A program made the position numbers and the translations under genes. DNA of 14,518 nt from positions 1-14,518 of the forward strand of contig CAZSBS010000119.1 in assembly GCA_964605095.1 (NCBI GenBank). The letters run 5' to 3'. The notes under the pieces are model-generated. The model worked only from the letters and a program-made list of their open reading frames with translations, did no database searches and was not told where the DNA came from. The DNA is from JAUWQU01 sp964605095. Its GTDB lineage: Bacteria; Planctomycetota; Phycisphaerae; SM23-33. Shown piece after piece: positions 7,954 through 14,470 of the stretch. Numbering within the stretch: position 1 is the stretch's first letter; each line of letters opens with the position of its first letter.

Positions 7954-8274
7954 CTAAAGGGCGTTCTCTTGGTCCTGGTCTCTGCTGGCGGTGCGGAAAC
8001 ATGCACGGAATATCTTGTGCAACTCGTCCGCCTCGCGCCAAAGTTGTCTGGCATCTTCTTTCATTTCGGGCACGGCCGAGGCCACAAGCCTCAACCAATA
8101 CTTGGTCTCGTTTGCTTCCTTCCTGCAATAGCCGATCTTATTCCGAAAGTCTTTCCTGGAGACTGAATTGTCAGCCTCGCGGTTGTTTGCTCCGACGCTT
8201 GTGCCTGCTTTGACCAATTGCGTTATGATCGGCGTCGTCACAGGCGTTCGCGGCATTATTCTGGCAAAGGTCAC
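7954..8274 (-). CDS. Four helix bundle protein (23S rRNA intervening-sequence family), N-terminus interrupted
   Basis: The family (PF05635/TIGR02436-like) comprises small all-helical proteins first seen inside 23S rRNA intervening sequences; its function is not settled. Diagnostic stretches are QLVKAGTSVGANNREAD, SRKDFRNKIGYCRKEA and NETKYWLRLVASAVPE, followed by a helix ending FRACFRTA. The longest frame with a standard start begins at GTG 8274 and gives 106 residues, but family similarity continues upstream (NREYDLAERTTRFAEW) without a start codon. That upstream part opens at an ATG at 8373 and is broken by a TAG. The protein from GTG would lack most of helix 1, so it may be non-functional. 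It sits between atpA and atpB on the same strand, inside inverted repeats, and looks like an insertion rather than an ATPase component. Confidence 0.75.
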   Translation of the reverse strand: MTFARIMPRTPVTTPIITQLVKAGTSVGANNREADNSVSRKDFRNKIGYCRKEANETKYWLRLVASAVPEMKEDARQLWREADELHKIFRACFRTASRDQDQENAL

Positions 8275-8373
8275 GATCCATTCCGCAAATCGCGTCGTCC
8301 TCTCCGCCAGGTCGTATTCTCGATTCTGTTTCCTTTCGCCCGATGCTGCTTTCTAACCGCGACTTTCTTCCAT
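8275..8373 (-). pseudogene. Original 5' end of the four-helix-bundle gene, broken by TAG at codon 7
   Basis: An ATG at 8373, behind GGTGGGACA, opens MEESRG and then hits TAG (8353-8355). The same frame continues unbroken for 26 codons (KAASGERKQNREYDLAERT, then TRFAEWI) into the GTG at 8274. The REYDLAERT portion is the usual first helix of the family, so this was probably the true start, with a nonsense change at codon 7. Alternatives are a sequencing error, or initiation from a CTG or GTG downstream. Confidence 0.55.
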
Positions 8374-8477
8374 TGTCCCACCCACAACCTATAGCAATGA
8401 ATCACCGTGTTGAGCACCTGCCATAATCATTGGCTCTTAGCATTCTGCATTCCCGGTATTCGCCGTCCGTGGCATTC

Positions 8478-8504
8478 CTGGCATTCTTCATTCCTGGCAT
8501 TCAT
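8478..8504. repeat. Right arm of the inverted repeat flanking the four-helix-bundle gene
   Basis: This arm pairs with 7888-7914 (23/27). It is part of a wider run of GCATTC-type copies from about 8440 to 8516, including TGGCATTC at 8470-8477, 8479-8486 and 8495-8502. In the operon direction the arm begins at 8504, the last base of the atpA stop codon, so the repeat starts exactly where atpA ends. The final atpA codons (AATGCTAAATGA) also resemble the motif. Confidence 0.65.
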
Positions 8505-10267
8505 CATTTAGCATTCGCCGCTTCGGCGGCTGCTTCGGCGGCTGCTTCGGCTCCGTTCTTTGCCATGAATGCCTCAATGTCTCCAAGAATGCGCTTATAC
8601 TCGTCGCTATCTTGCGCGGCGTAGTTCCAGTTGCGGAATAGGTCGGAGACTTCCACCATCGCGCGTCGGGCCTCGTCCTTGGTGGCAAACCCGAAGGGCG
8701 TCTCGCAGACCTCCAGCACTCGGCCGAAGACGTACTTCTGGCGATCGGCCGGCGTTGCGGCGTCCACCTTGTCGAAGGCGTTCTGCTGGAGGTAGACGTT
8801 GTCGAAGAAGTCAGCCTTGAGCGCGGTGGTGAAGTCTTCGATGCTCGTGCCCTCCTCGCCGACGACCGTCATCATCTGCTGGACTTCGTTGCCGCGCCGC
8901 AGCAACCTGCGGAGGCGATCCACCTTCTCCGGCTCGATAATGCCCTTGTACTTGCTCCACGATTCAAGCGGGTCGATCGCCGGATATCGCCGCGCGTCCG
9001 AGCGCGCCCGGCTCAGGCCGTGGAACGCCCCAACCACCTTCAGAGTGCCCTGCGTTACCGGCTCCTCGAAGTTGCCGCCGGCAGGGCTTACCGTGCCGCC
9101 GATGGTAAGCGAGCCCAATTCGCCCGTGTGAAGCTCCAGTTGCCCGGCACGCTCGTAGAAACCGGCGATGCGGCTTTCCAGGTAGGCCGGGAAGGCCTCG
9201 TCACCGGGGATCTCCTCGAGCCGGCCGGATATCTCACGCATCGCCTGCGCCCACCGGCTCGTCGAGTCGGCCAGCAGTATTACGTCCAGGCCCATCTGCC
9301 GGTAGTATTCGCCCAATGTCGCGGCCGTGTATACCGACGCCTCGCGCGCCGCCACCGGCATGGCCGAGGTGTTGCAGATGATGATGGTGCGCTCCATCAG
9401 CGATTTGCCGGTCCGCGGGTCGGTCAACTGGGGGAACTCTCGAATTGTCTCGACGACCTCGCCCGCGCGTTCGCCGCAGGCGGCGATGATGACCACGTCT
9501 ACCTCGGCGTATCTGCTGGTGATCTGCTGAAGGACGGTCTTGCCGGCCCCGAATGGACCGGGAATGCAGTATGTGCCGCCGCGGACGATCGGGAACATCG
9601 AGTCGATGATCCGCACCTGCGTGACCAGCGGCTCGGTGGGCATGAGCCGGCGGCGCGCGACGCTCAGCGGCACCTTCACCGGCCAGTCCTGCTGCATGGT
9701 CACGCTACAGGTCTCGCCGGAGTCGTTGACGAGTGTGGCGATCTCCTGCGCGACGGTGTACTCGCCCTCGGGTGCAAGGCTCTCCAGCCGCCACGAATCG
9801 CGCAGGCCAAACGGCGACATGATCCGGTGCGTGAAGATGCCCTCCGGCACCGTGCCGAGTTGCTGGCCGGCACGGATGGACTGTCCGACTTCCGCCGTCG
9901 GGGTGAACTGCCACTTGCGGTCCAGCGGCAGGCCGGGCAGGTACTGGCCCGGCACGAGGAAGAAGCCGACCTTCTCGGCAAGCTGCGGCAGTGGGTTCTG
10001 CAGGCCGTCGAAAATCTGTCCCAGCAGCCCCGGCCCAAGCGTGACCGAGAGCATCTCCTTCTCGAACTCGACAGGGTCGCCAACCTTCAGGCCGCGGGTT
10101 TCCTCGAAGACCTGGAGATCCGCAAGGCGCCCGCGGATTCTAATTACCTCGCACAGCAGCCTGGCGCCGTCGCTACGGCAGCAGTAGCCGACGGAGTTCT
10201 TGACCACCTGCCCGGGGGCCTCGGCGATCACCATGTTTCCGTAGACGGCAACGATTCTTCCGGTCAC
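8504..10267 (-). CDS. atpA: V-type ATP synthase subunit A (catalytic)
   Basis: Subunit A carries the ATP-hydrolysing sites of the A3B3 head. The 587-residue protein has the N-terminal barrel (TGRIVAVYGNMVIAE), the extra V/A-type insert (about 110-200), and the P-loop GPFGAGKTV at 237-245. GERAGEV at 265-271 holds the catalytic glutamate E266, and LDVILLADSTSRWAQA around 327-342 is the Walker B region. SGRLEEIPGDEAFPAYL follows, as is normal. The start is GTG 10267, behind GAGAGGAA, 34 bp after the DUF2764 gene. The tail AEAAAEAAAEAANAK is encoded by three 12-bp tandem repeats and is not a family feature. The stop lies at the edge of the repeat run that flanks the four-helix-bundle gene. Confidence 0.97.
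   Translation of the reverse strand: MTGRIVAVYGNMVIAEAPGQVVKNSVGYCCRSDGARLLCEVIRIRGRLADLQVFEETRGLKVGDPVEFEKEMLSVTLGPGLLGQIFDGLQNPLPQLAEKVGFFLVPGQYLPGLPLDRKWQFTPTAEVGQSIRAGQQLGTVPEGIFTHRIMSPFGLRDSWRLESLAPEGEYTVAQEIATLVNDSGETCSVTMQQDWPVKVPLSVARRRLMPTEPLVTQVRIIDSMFPIVRGGTYCIPGPFGAGKTVLQQITSRYAEVDVVIIAACGERAGEVVETIREFPQLTDPRTGKSLMERTIIICNTSAMPVAAREASVYTAATLGEYYRQMGLDVILLADSTSRWAQAMREISGRLEEIPGDEAFPAYLESRIAGFYERAGQLELHTGELGSLTIGGTVSPAGGNFEEPVTQGTLKVVGAFHGLSRARSDARRYPAIDPLESWSKYKGIIEPEKVDRLRRLLRRGNEVQQMMTVVGEEGTSIEDFTTALKADFFDNVYLQQNAFDKVDAATPADRQKYVFGRVLEVCETPFGFATKDEARRAMVEVSDLFRNWNYAAQDSDEYKRILGDIEAFMAKNGAEAAAEAAAEAANAK
8517..8552. repeat. Three 12-bp tandem repeats in the 3' end of atpA
   Basis: Three near-identical 12-bp units of the type GCTGCTTCGGCG (plus strand) at 8517-8528, 8529-8540 and 8541-8552 encode three Ala-Glu-Ala-Ala blocks at the A-subunit C-terminus. 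They keep the reading frame and probably arose by replication slippage. Confidence 0.75.
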
Positions 10268-10301
10268 GGGTGTTCCTCTCGCAAGTCAGTTTCGTCGGGC
10301 G

Positions 10302-11030
10302 TCAGCCTTGCCCAGGCGATTGGGCCTGTGCCTGCTGGGCCGCGGCAATGCGTTTCCATCTGTGCAGTATGACCAGCCACGATGCGTAGGCGACCAGTTC
10401 GTCGTCGCTGAACGTAAAATGCCGGCTGTGCTCGGCGATAAAGTTCCACCTGGCGGCATCGAGCACCTGGAGGCCCGCCAGCGGGTTTGCCGCCGCGGAC
10501 CATTCGCCCAGGACGGCGGCGTATTCTTCCTCGCCAAGGCCGAGCTGCGGGGCCACGAGGTACCGGGCGGCATCCAGGCCCAGGGCCTTGGCGCGGGCGC
10601 CGGCCAGGGCGTTTCGCAATCCGACCTCGTAGCGGACCCAATCCGAGAGCATCTCGCTACCTCTGGCGAGCCTGGCGGCGTGCTCGAAGTAGAGCGCCCA
10701 GACGCGGTCGACGCCCAAATGGGCGCCGCCGGATTCGCCTTGGCCTTCCGTCTCGGCCTCGCCGGACAGGAAAACCGGCAGCGAGGCCTCGTCGCGGACC
10801 TGCTCGCCCGAGAGAACCACCGGCTCGACTTGGGCGGCGGGGATCTCGCCGGACATCACTGCCTGGCGGAGCAGAAGGTCGTCGGACAGGAATATCACCG
10901 ACGCCAACTGCTGCGCGCGGGGCGATGGTTCAAGCATTTCCAGCATCGCCCGCGGCGTCAGGGGCGGGTCCGACCCCAGTTCGCCAAGGCCAGGCAGGGC
11001 TGTCAGGAGGTAGTAGTTCTGACCCGACAT
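10302..11030 (-). CDS. DUF2764 family protein, V-ATPase-associated (likely C/d-like subunit)
   Basis: This 242-residue soluble protein belongs to the family found between the E and A genes in V-ATPase operons of Chlamydia, Bacteroidetes and other PVC bacteria. Typical features are the start NYYLLTALPGLGELG, a helical centre with LSDWVRYEVGLRNALAGARAKALGLDAARYLV, and the end LDAARWNFIAEHSRHFTFSDDELVAYASWLVILHRWKRI. Because no C/d subunit gene is present, a role coupling the central stalk to the membrane ring is the usual suggestion; this is inference. The middle (about 85-105) is a Gly/Glu-rich linker. ATG 11030 follows GGAGGG about 10 nt upstream, at the end of atpE, leaving 7 bp between the genes. 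Confidence 0.85.
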   Translation of the reverse strand: MSGQNYYLLTALPGLGELGSDPPLTPRAMLEMLEPSPRAQQLASVIFLSDDLLLRQAVMSGEIPAAQVEPVVLSGEQVRDEASLPVFLSGEAETEGQGESGGAHLGVDRVWALYFEHAARLARGSEMLSDWVRYEVGLRNALAGARAKALGLDAARYLVAPQLGLGEEEYAAVLGEWSAAANPLAGLQVLDAARWNFIAEHSRHFTFSDDELVAYASWLVILHRWKRIAAAQQAQAQSPGQG

Positions 11031-11037
11031 GGCCGTC

Positions 11038-11682
11038 TCAGCCCTCCTTGGCTTGCTCGCCGGAGGCGGCCTTGGCGAGCACTTCGCGAAGGTCCGGCCC
11101 GACCAGGTCCATCAGCGTGGCCACCAAGCTGTCACGGGTGATCTCCACCGTCGAGCCGCGGCAGGTGTACTCGAAGCCCGCGTCGGCGAGTGTGCCTTTG
11201 AGGTCTATCGACGGGCGGACCTTCTCGACATTCTCACGCCCGATCTCCGCCATGGCCCAGCTTACGAGCTTCTCTCGCATCTCGGCCGAAACATTGATCT
11301 TCAGGGTGTCCTTGCACTGGAAGTCGCTCGTGACGTAGAGCATTACGATCTCGTGCAGGAGCTTGCCTAAGAAGGTGGTGTCTTCAAGCTGCTGCCTGAC
11401 GGCATGGCCAAGCACGGCGGTAAGAGCCAGGCTGAGGGATTGCTGGAGCCGAAGCGCGGCATCGCGGGCGGCCAGTTCCAACTCGCTCCGCCCGCGGGCG
11501 AGGGATTCCTCGGCCGTCTGTCGGCCATCGGCGACGATCTTCTCGGCCTGCTTCCTCGCCAGGGCCACGGTCTCTTTGGCCTGTTTCTCGGCTTCGGCAC
11601 GGATGGTCTCGGCCTGCTCCCTGCCGGCCTGGACGCCTTCGGCTTGAAGCTTGGCAACAAAGGATTCGATGGTTTCCGCCAT
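11038..11682 (-). CDS. atpE: V-type ATP synthase subunit E (peripheral stalk)
   Basis: Subunit E forms the peripheral stalk that holds the A3B3 head against rotation. The 214-residue protein has a long N-terminal helix rich in Ala, Glu and Lys (about residues 5-85, with AETIRAEAEKQAKETVALAR), expected to form a coiled coil. The C-terminal globular domain ends GSTVEITRDSLVATLMDLVGPDLREVL. I prefer ATG 11682 (MAETIESF) because GGAG sits about 7 nt upstream. A second ATG at 11694 would add four residues but has no ribosome site. It is the first gene of the operon. No G/H partner for the coiled coil is seen in the window. Confidence 0.88.
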   Translation of the reverse strand: MAETIESFVAKLQAEGVQAGREQAETIRAEAEKQAKETVALARKQAEKIVADGRQTAEESLARGRSELELAARDAALRLQQSLSLALTAVLGHAVRQQLEDTTFLGKLLHEIVMLYVTSDFQCKDTLKINVSAEMREKLVSWAMAEIGRENVEKVRPSIDLKGTLADAGFEYTCRGSTVEITRDSLVATLMDLVGPDLREVLAKAASGEQAKEG

Positions 11683-11805
11683 GAGGGACTCCATGTGTCT
11701 GCGAAGTTTCCGCGATGTTCCCGGGATGTCGCCGCACCACCGTTACTTATGTCATATCGGACTCTTCTTCGCCGGGCGTTAGGCCCAAGTGGTTTCAAAG
11801 CGGCA

Positions 11806-11834
11806 TTGATAGGACCTGTTTTGGGAAAACGCAA
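11806..11834 (-). promoter_or_regulatory. Candidate promoter of the V-ATPase operon
   Basis: On the minus strand TTGCGT (11834-11829) and TATCAA (11811-11806) are 17 bp apart, matching sigma70 hexamers at 3/6 and 4/6. This would leave a leader of about 115 nt before atpE. The match is modest. It is offered because the 262-bp gap upstream of atpE is the natural place for the operon promoter. A GC-rich GCCGG/CCGGC hairpin near 11875-11890 might end the preceding gene. Confidence 0.25.
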
Positions 11835-11944
11835 GAAGCATTCTGCCGTGCGAGGCCGAAAAGAGTGGCCGGGAGCCGGGAGCCGGCGCCGTCCGATAAT
11901 CCCAAGCGGTCGGACCCATTGGGGCAAGTTGCCGGCTACTACCT

Positions 11945-12637
11945 TCAGACCAGCCTTCGGAGCCTCATCGCGTAGACCACGTGCTGGGCTATCTGGGCCA
12001 GCGTGAACACCGAGCAGTCGTAAACGAGGTGGAATGCCGGCTTTCGCGGGTAGCGCATGGCGTAGACCCGTTGGAGATAAGCATGCTCGCGTTCCTTGGC
12101 CCTGACTCTCATGCGTGCCTCGGTCTCGGTGATGGCCTCGCGGAAGGCGACCTCCTTGACGCGCCAGTCCAGCGGGGCGTCGAGGCGAATGCTGATGCCG
12201 TTCGGCAGATCATGCGTGGCCCCCGCGCTGCCCTGGCCGATCAAAATGGCGTGGCCGTCCATCGCCAACGAGCGGACAAGCGAGGTGATCCTGTTGCGGA
12301 TCTCGTAGCCGCTGGGCACCCGGTTCTTCCCGAGCGTGCGAAAGAAATCCAGAAACAGCCGGGGCGCGGTCCGCCGCTCCCGCTCGAGCATCTCCGTGGC
12401 AAGGTTCGTCTCCGTCGCCAGCCGCTCGAGGATTTCCTTGTGGTAGATCTTCCAGACGTGCCCCTCAGTAGTGACCTCGTCGTTGAGCACTTCCATCAGC
12501 AGAAGGCCCAGGGAAAAACCGTAACACCCGAATTGACGCGAGATAGTCACAAACGGGCCGGCGTGCTGGGCTTCCTTGGCCCGCGCCGTCTCTTTCGGGT
12601 GTTCCTGCATGTTGTCAGACAGGGACACCTTGGCCAT
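11945..12637 (-). CDS. Cytidylate kinase-like family protein
   Basis: The 230-residue protein fits the cytidylate-kinase-like family (PF13189 type), P-loop-fold relatives of CMP kinase with no settled substrate. The opening ISRQFGCYGFSLG (32-44) replaces the classical P-loop; most relatives have more glycines (QFGSGG-like). VWKIYHKEILERLA, then ILIGQGSAGATHDLPNGISIRLDAP (131-155) and a lid-like basic region (RVKEVAFREAI, RMRVRAKERE) follow. The end is HLVYDCSVFTLAQIAQHV. The start has a good Shine-Dalgarno, AAGGAG, 7 nt before the ATG. It lies 140 bp after the PIN/TRAM gene on the same strand and 262 bp before atpE. A nucleotide kinase role is possible but unproven. Confidence 0.8.
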   Translation of the reverse strand: MAKVSLSDNMQEHPKETARAKEAQHAGPFVTISRQFGCYGFSLGLLLMEVLNDEVTTEGHVWKIYHKEILERLATETNLATEMLERERRTAPRLFLDFFRTLGKNRVPSGYEIRNRITSLVRSLAMDGHAILIGQGSAGATHDLPNGISIRLDAPLDWRVKEVAFREAITETEARMRVRAKEREHAYLQRVYAMRYPRKPAFHLVYDCSVFTLAQIAQHVVYAMRLRRLV

Positions 12638-12728
12638 CAGTAGACTCCTTACGGGAACCTTCTTGTGCTCAGTTACAGTCTAAGGCGCCAGGACGCCTGA
12701 AACCAAGCTCCAGACGAGAATCCTCATT

Positions 12729-12757
12729 GTTAGACCCAAAGCCACGGAGATTTGCAA
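12729..12757 (-). promoter_or_regulatory. Candidate promoter for the cytidylate kinase-like gene
   Basis: On the minus strand TTGCAA (12757-12752) and TCTAAC (12734-12729) are spaced by 17 bp, each matching the sigma70 consensus at 4/6. It lies in the 140-bp gap before the gene. Co-transcription with the PIN/TRAM gene is equally possible. Confidence 0.25.
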
Positions 12758-12777
12758 GAGATATTTCCCCATTCTCC

Positions 12778-13809
12778 TTACTGCCCGTTGGGCTGGCCGA
12801 AGATCATCCGCCCGGCGGACGTCTGAAGGGCGCTGGTGACTGTGATCTCGATTTCCTTGCCAACAAAGTCGCGGGCCTGCTCAACCACAATCATTGTTCC
12901 ATCTTGGAGATAGCCCACGCCCTGGCCCGTTTCCTCTCCCGGCCGGACGATCCTGACCTTCAGCGCCTCGCCAGGAAGGTACACGGCCCGCATCGCATTG
13001 GCCAAGTCGTTGACATTAACGACCTTCACGCCACGTAAGCGAGCAACTTTGTTGAGGTTATAGTCAGTGGTGACCACCCGCCCGTCCAGTTGGCACGCCA
13101 ATGCCAGGAGTTTCTCATCAACGCCAGCGGGGGTTTCCACGGACGCCGCACTGGGGTCCAGTATCCGCACGTCCACGCTCTTGGAACTCTGAAGTTGCGC
13201 CAGGATATCCAGTCCACGCCTGCCACGGCTTCGCTTGAGCTTATCCTGACTGTCAGCCACGGTTTGCAGCTCGTTGAGGACGAAGCGGGGCACGATGATT
13301 TCCGACTCCGTGATGCCGGTTTCAACGATGTCGGCGATGCGTCCGTCGATGATGGCCGAGGTGTCAAGCAGCATTGGCTGGGCGCCCTTGGCCTGCCTGG
13401 CGAACTCGACGTATGGGATGATGAATCGGAAATCGTCCTTGGTCTGAAGAACGAAGCTGACGCACAGGAACACCGTAGCGGCGCCGACAACGCCCTTGAC
13501 GAGCTGGACGAGCTGGGGGTTGTCGAGCTCGAAGACCTTCACCCCAATGTCAACGACCAGGCTCAGCCCGTAGGCGATGACCATCCCGGCCAAGGTGCCG
13601 AAGAAAAGCCCGCTGAGCACCTGGAGGCGTTTTCTCCGCCAGAGCATGTCCGTCAGCACCAGCAGGAAGGCCGCAATGACAGGAACGAGAATGGTGGCGA
13701 CCACCCAGGGCATGGTCATTCGCATGTCCCTTGCCGCCTGGAAGGACAAGGAAATGGAAATTCCCGTTACGGCCAGCAGAAACAATATCCGGACGAGATG
13801 AAGGATCAT
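12778..13809 (-). CDS. Membrane PIN/TRAM domain protein (YacL-like)
   Basis: The 343-residue protein has three parts. Four membrane helices fill residues 1-125 (first: MILHLVRILFLLAVTGISIS). A PIN nuclease-like domain follows at about 145-260. Its acidic set is present: D149 and D155 in LLDTSAIIDGR, E180 in LNELQTVAD, D231 in VDEKLL and D249 in VTTDYNLN. A C-terminal TRAM RNA-binding domain (about 282-340) contains RIVRPGEETGQGVGYLQDGTMIVVE, split here only by convention. This is the architecture of Bacillus YacL, proposed to be a membrane-bound RNase. I prefer ATG 13809, with GGATGG upstream; a TTG at 13824 would add five residues. It is divergent from the STAS gene and probably heads a short unit with the cytidylate kinase-like gene. 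Confidence 0.92.
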   Translation of the reverse strand: MILHLVRILFLLAVTGISISLSFQAARDMRMTMPWVVATILVPVIAAFLLVLTDMLWRRKRLQVLSGLFFGTLAGMVIAYGLSLVVDIGVKVFELDNPQLVQLVKGVVGAATVFLCVSFVLQTKDDFRFIIPYVEFARQAKGAQPMLLDTSAIIDGRIADIVETGITESEIIVPRFVLNELQTVADSQDKLKRSRGRRGLDILAQLQSSKSVDVRILDPSAASVETPAGVDEKLLALACQLDGRVVTTDYNLNKVARLRGVKVVNVNDLANAMRAVYLPGEALKVRIVRPGEETGQGVGYLQDGTMIVVEQARDFVGKEIEITVTSALQTSAGRMIFGQPNGQ

Positions 13810-13997
13810 GGTCGCGCCATCCAATGAGAGCTGGTTGTTTTGTTATTTTCACGATTAAGTATGATATTGCTACCCATCTTCGGCTTCATGGAATATAACA
13901 CCCCCGCCCGCCATCGGCCAGCATCTTTGTCGGCGGCGGGGCAGGAAGAAGCTCGCCGGGCTGCGGGATAACCGGATGAACATTTCCGGCGAAACAA

Positions 13998-14025
13998 TTG
14001 ACCGGGGGTGTATGCTGACGATAAT
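13998..14025 (+). promoter_or_regulatory. Sigma70-like promoter of the STAS gene
   Basis: TTGACC at 13998-14003 and GATAAT at 14020-14025 each match the consensus at 5/6, with 16 bp between them. Transcription would start near 14032, leaving a leader of about 30 nt with AAGGAA before the ATG at 14063. This is the best promoter match in the window. Confidence 0.6.
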
Positions 14026-14062
14026 GTCTTTATTGGCCCTGCGTACCCGAAAGGAATGCCCG

Positions 14063-14392
14063 ATGGCTATTCAAGAATGGTCTGAAAATATCGTCGTGGT
14101 GGAATTGGCCGACGATCCCCAGTTCACCGACGAGTTGACCAGCGTGACGGACCTGGTGGAGAGGAAAGCCCGGCACGTCGTGCTCAACTTCGGTGTCGTC
14201 GGGTTCATCAACAGCTCCAACGTCGCCAAGCTTCTGCGCCTGCGCAAGGCAATCAACATGCAGGGCCGCAAGCTGATCCTGTGCGAGGTCAACACGCAGG
14301 TCTGGGGCGTCTTCCTGGTTACGGGCCTGGACAAGATTTTCGACTTCACCAACGATACTGCCACGGCCCTGGCAACGCTTCAGCTCGGATAG
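14063..14392 (+). CDS. STAS domain protein (anti-sigma factor antagonist-like)
   Basis: This is a single STAS domain of 109 residues, the size of SpoIIAA/RsbV proteins that bind and release anti-sigma kinases. The beta-alpha pattern is clear: NIVVVELADD, ARHVVLNFGVVGFINSSNVAKLLRLRKA, GRKLILCEVN and VWGVFLVTGLDKIFDF. The loop FINSSN corresponds to the DSSG phosphorylation loop, with S52 as the likely phospho-site; Asn replaces both Asp and Gly. ATG 14063 is chosen because AAGGAA lies 7 nt upstream and a strong promoter lies at 13998-14025. The longer frame from 13976 would start upstream of that promoter. No kinase, phosphatase or sigma factor gene is in view. Confidence 0.85.
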   Translation: MAIQEWSENIVVVELADDPQFTDELTSVTDLVERKARHVVLNFGVVGFINSSNVAKLLRLRKAINMQGRKLILCEVNTQVWGVFLVTGLDKIFDFTNDTATALATLQLG

Positions 14393-14407
14393 CCGGGCAG
14401 AGGAACG

Positions 14408-14470
14408 GCGGAACCCGGAACAGCAAACAGCGGGACCGGGAACCCGGGACCGGGTGAACCGCGGCTTTTC
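14408..14470 (+). terminator. Possible terminator after the STAS gene
   Basis: GCGG (14408-14411) and ACCCGG (14413-14418) can pair with CCGC (14459-14462) and CCGGGT (14450-14455), leaving a small internal loop, and CTTTTCC follows. The interior holds two GGGACCGGG copies (14432-14440, 14446-14454) that can also fold. The stem is long and imperfect and the T-run short, so this is tentative. Confidence 0.35.

Noticed and set aside
8440..8516. CRISPR array
   Set aside because: The GCATTC copies are short, irregularly spaced and without spacers of constant length, and no cas gene is near.
9020..10372. 450-residue open frame on the plus strand opposite atpA
   Set aside because: It is antisense to a clearly conserved gene, has Arg/His-rich composition typical of GC-rich shadow frames, and shows no family motif.
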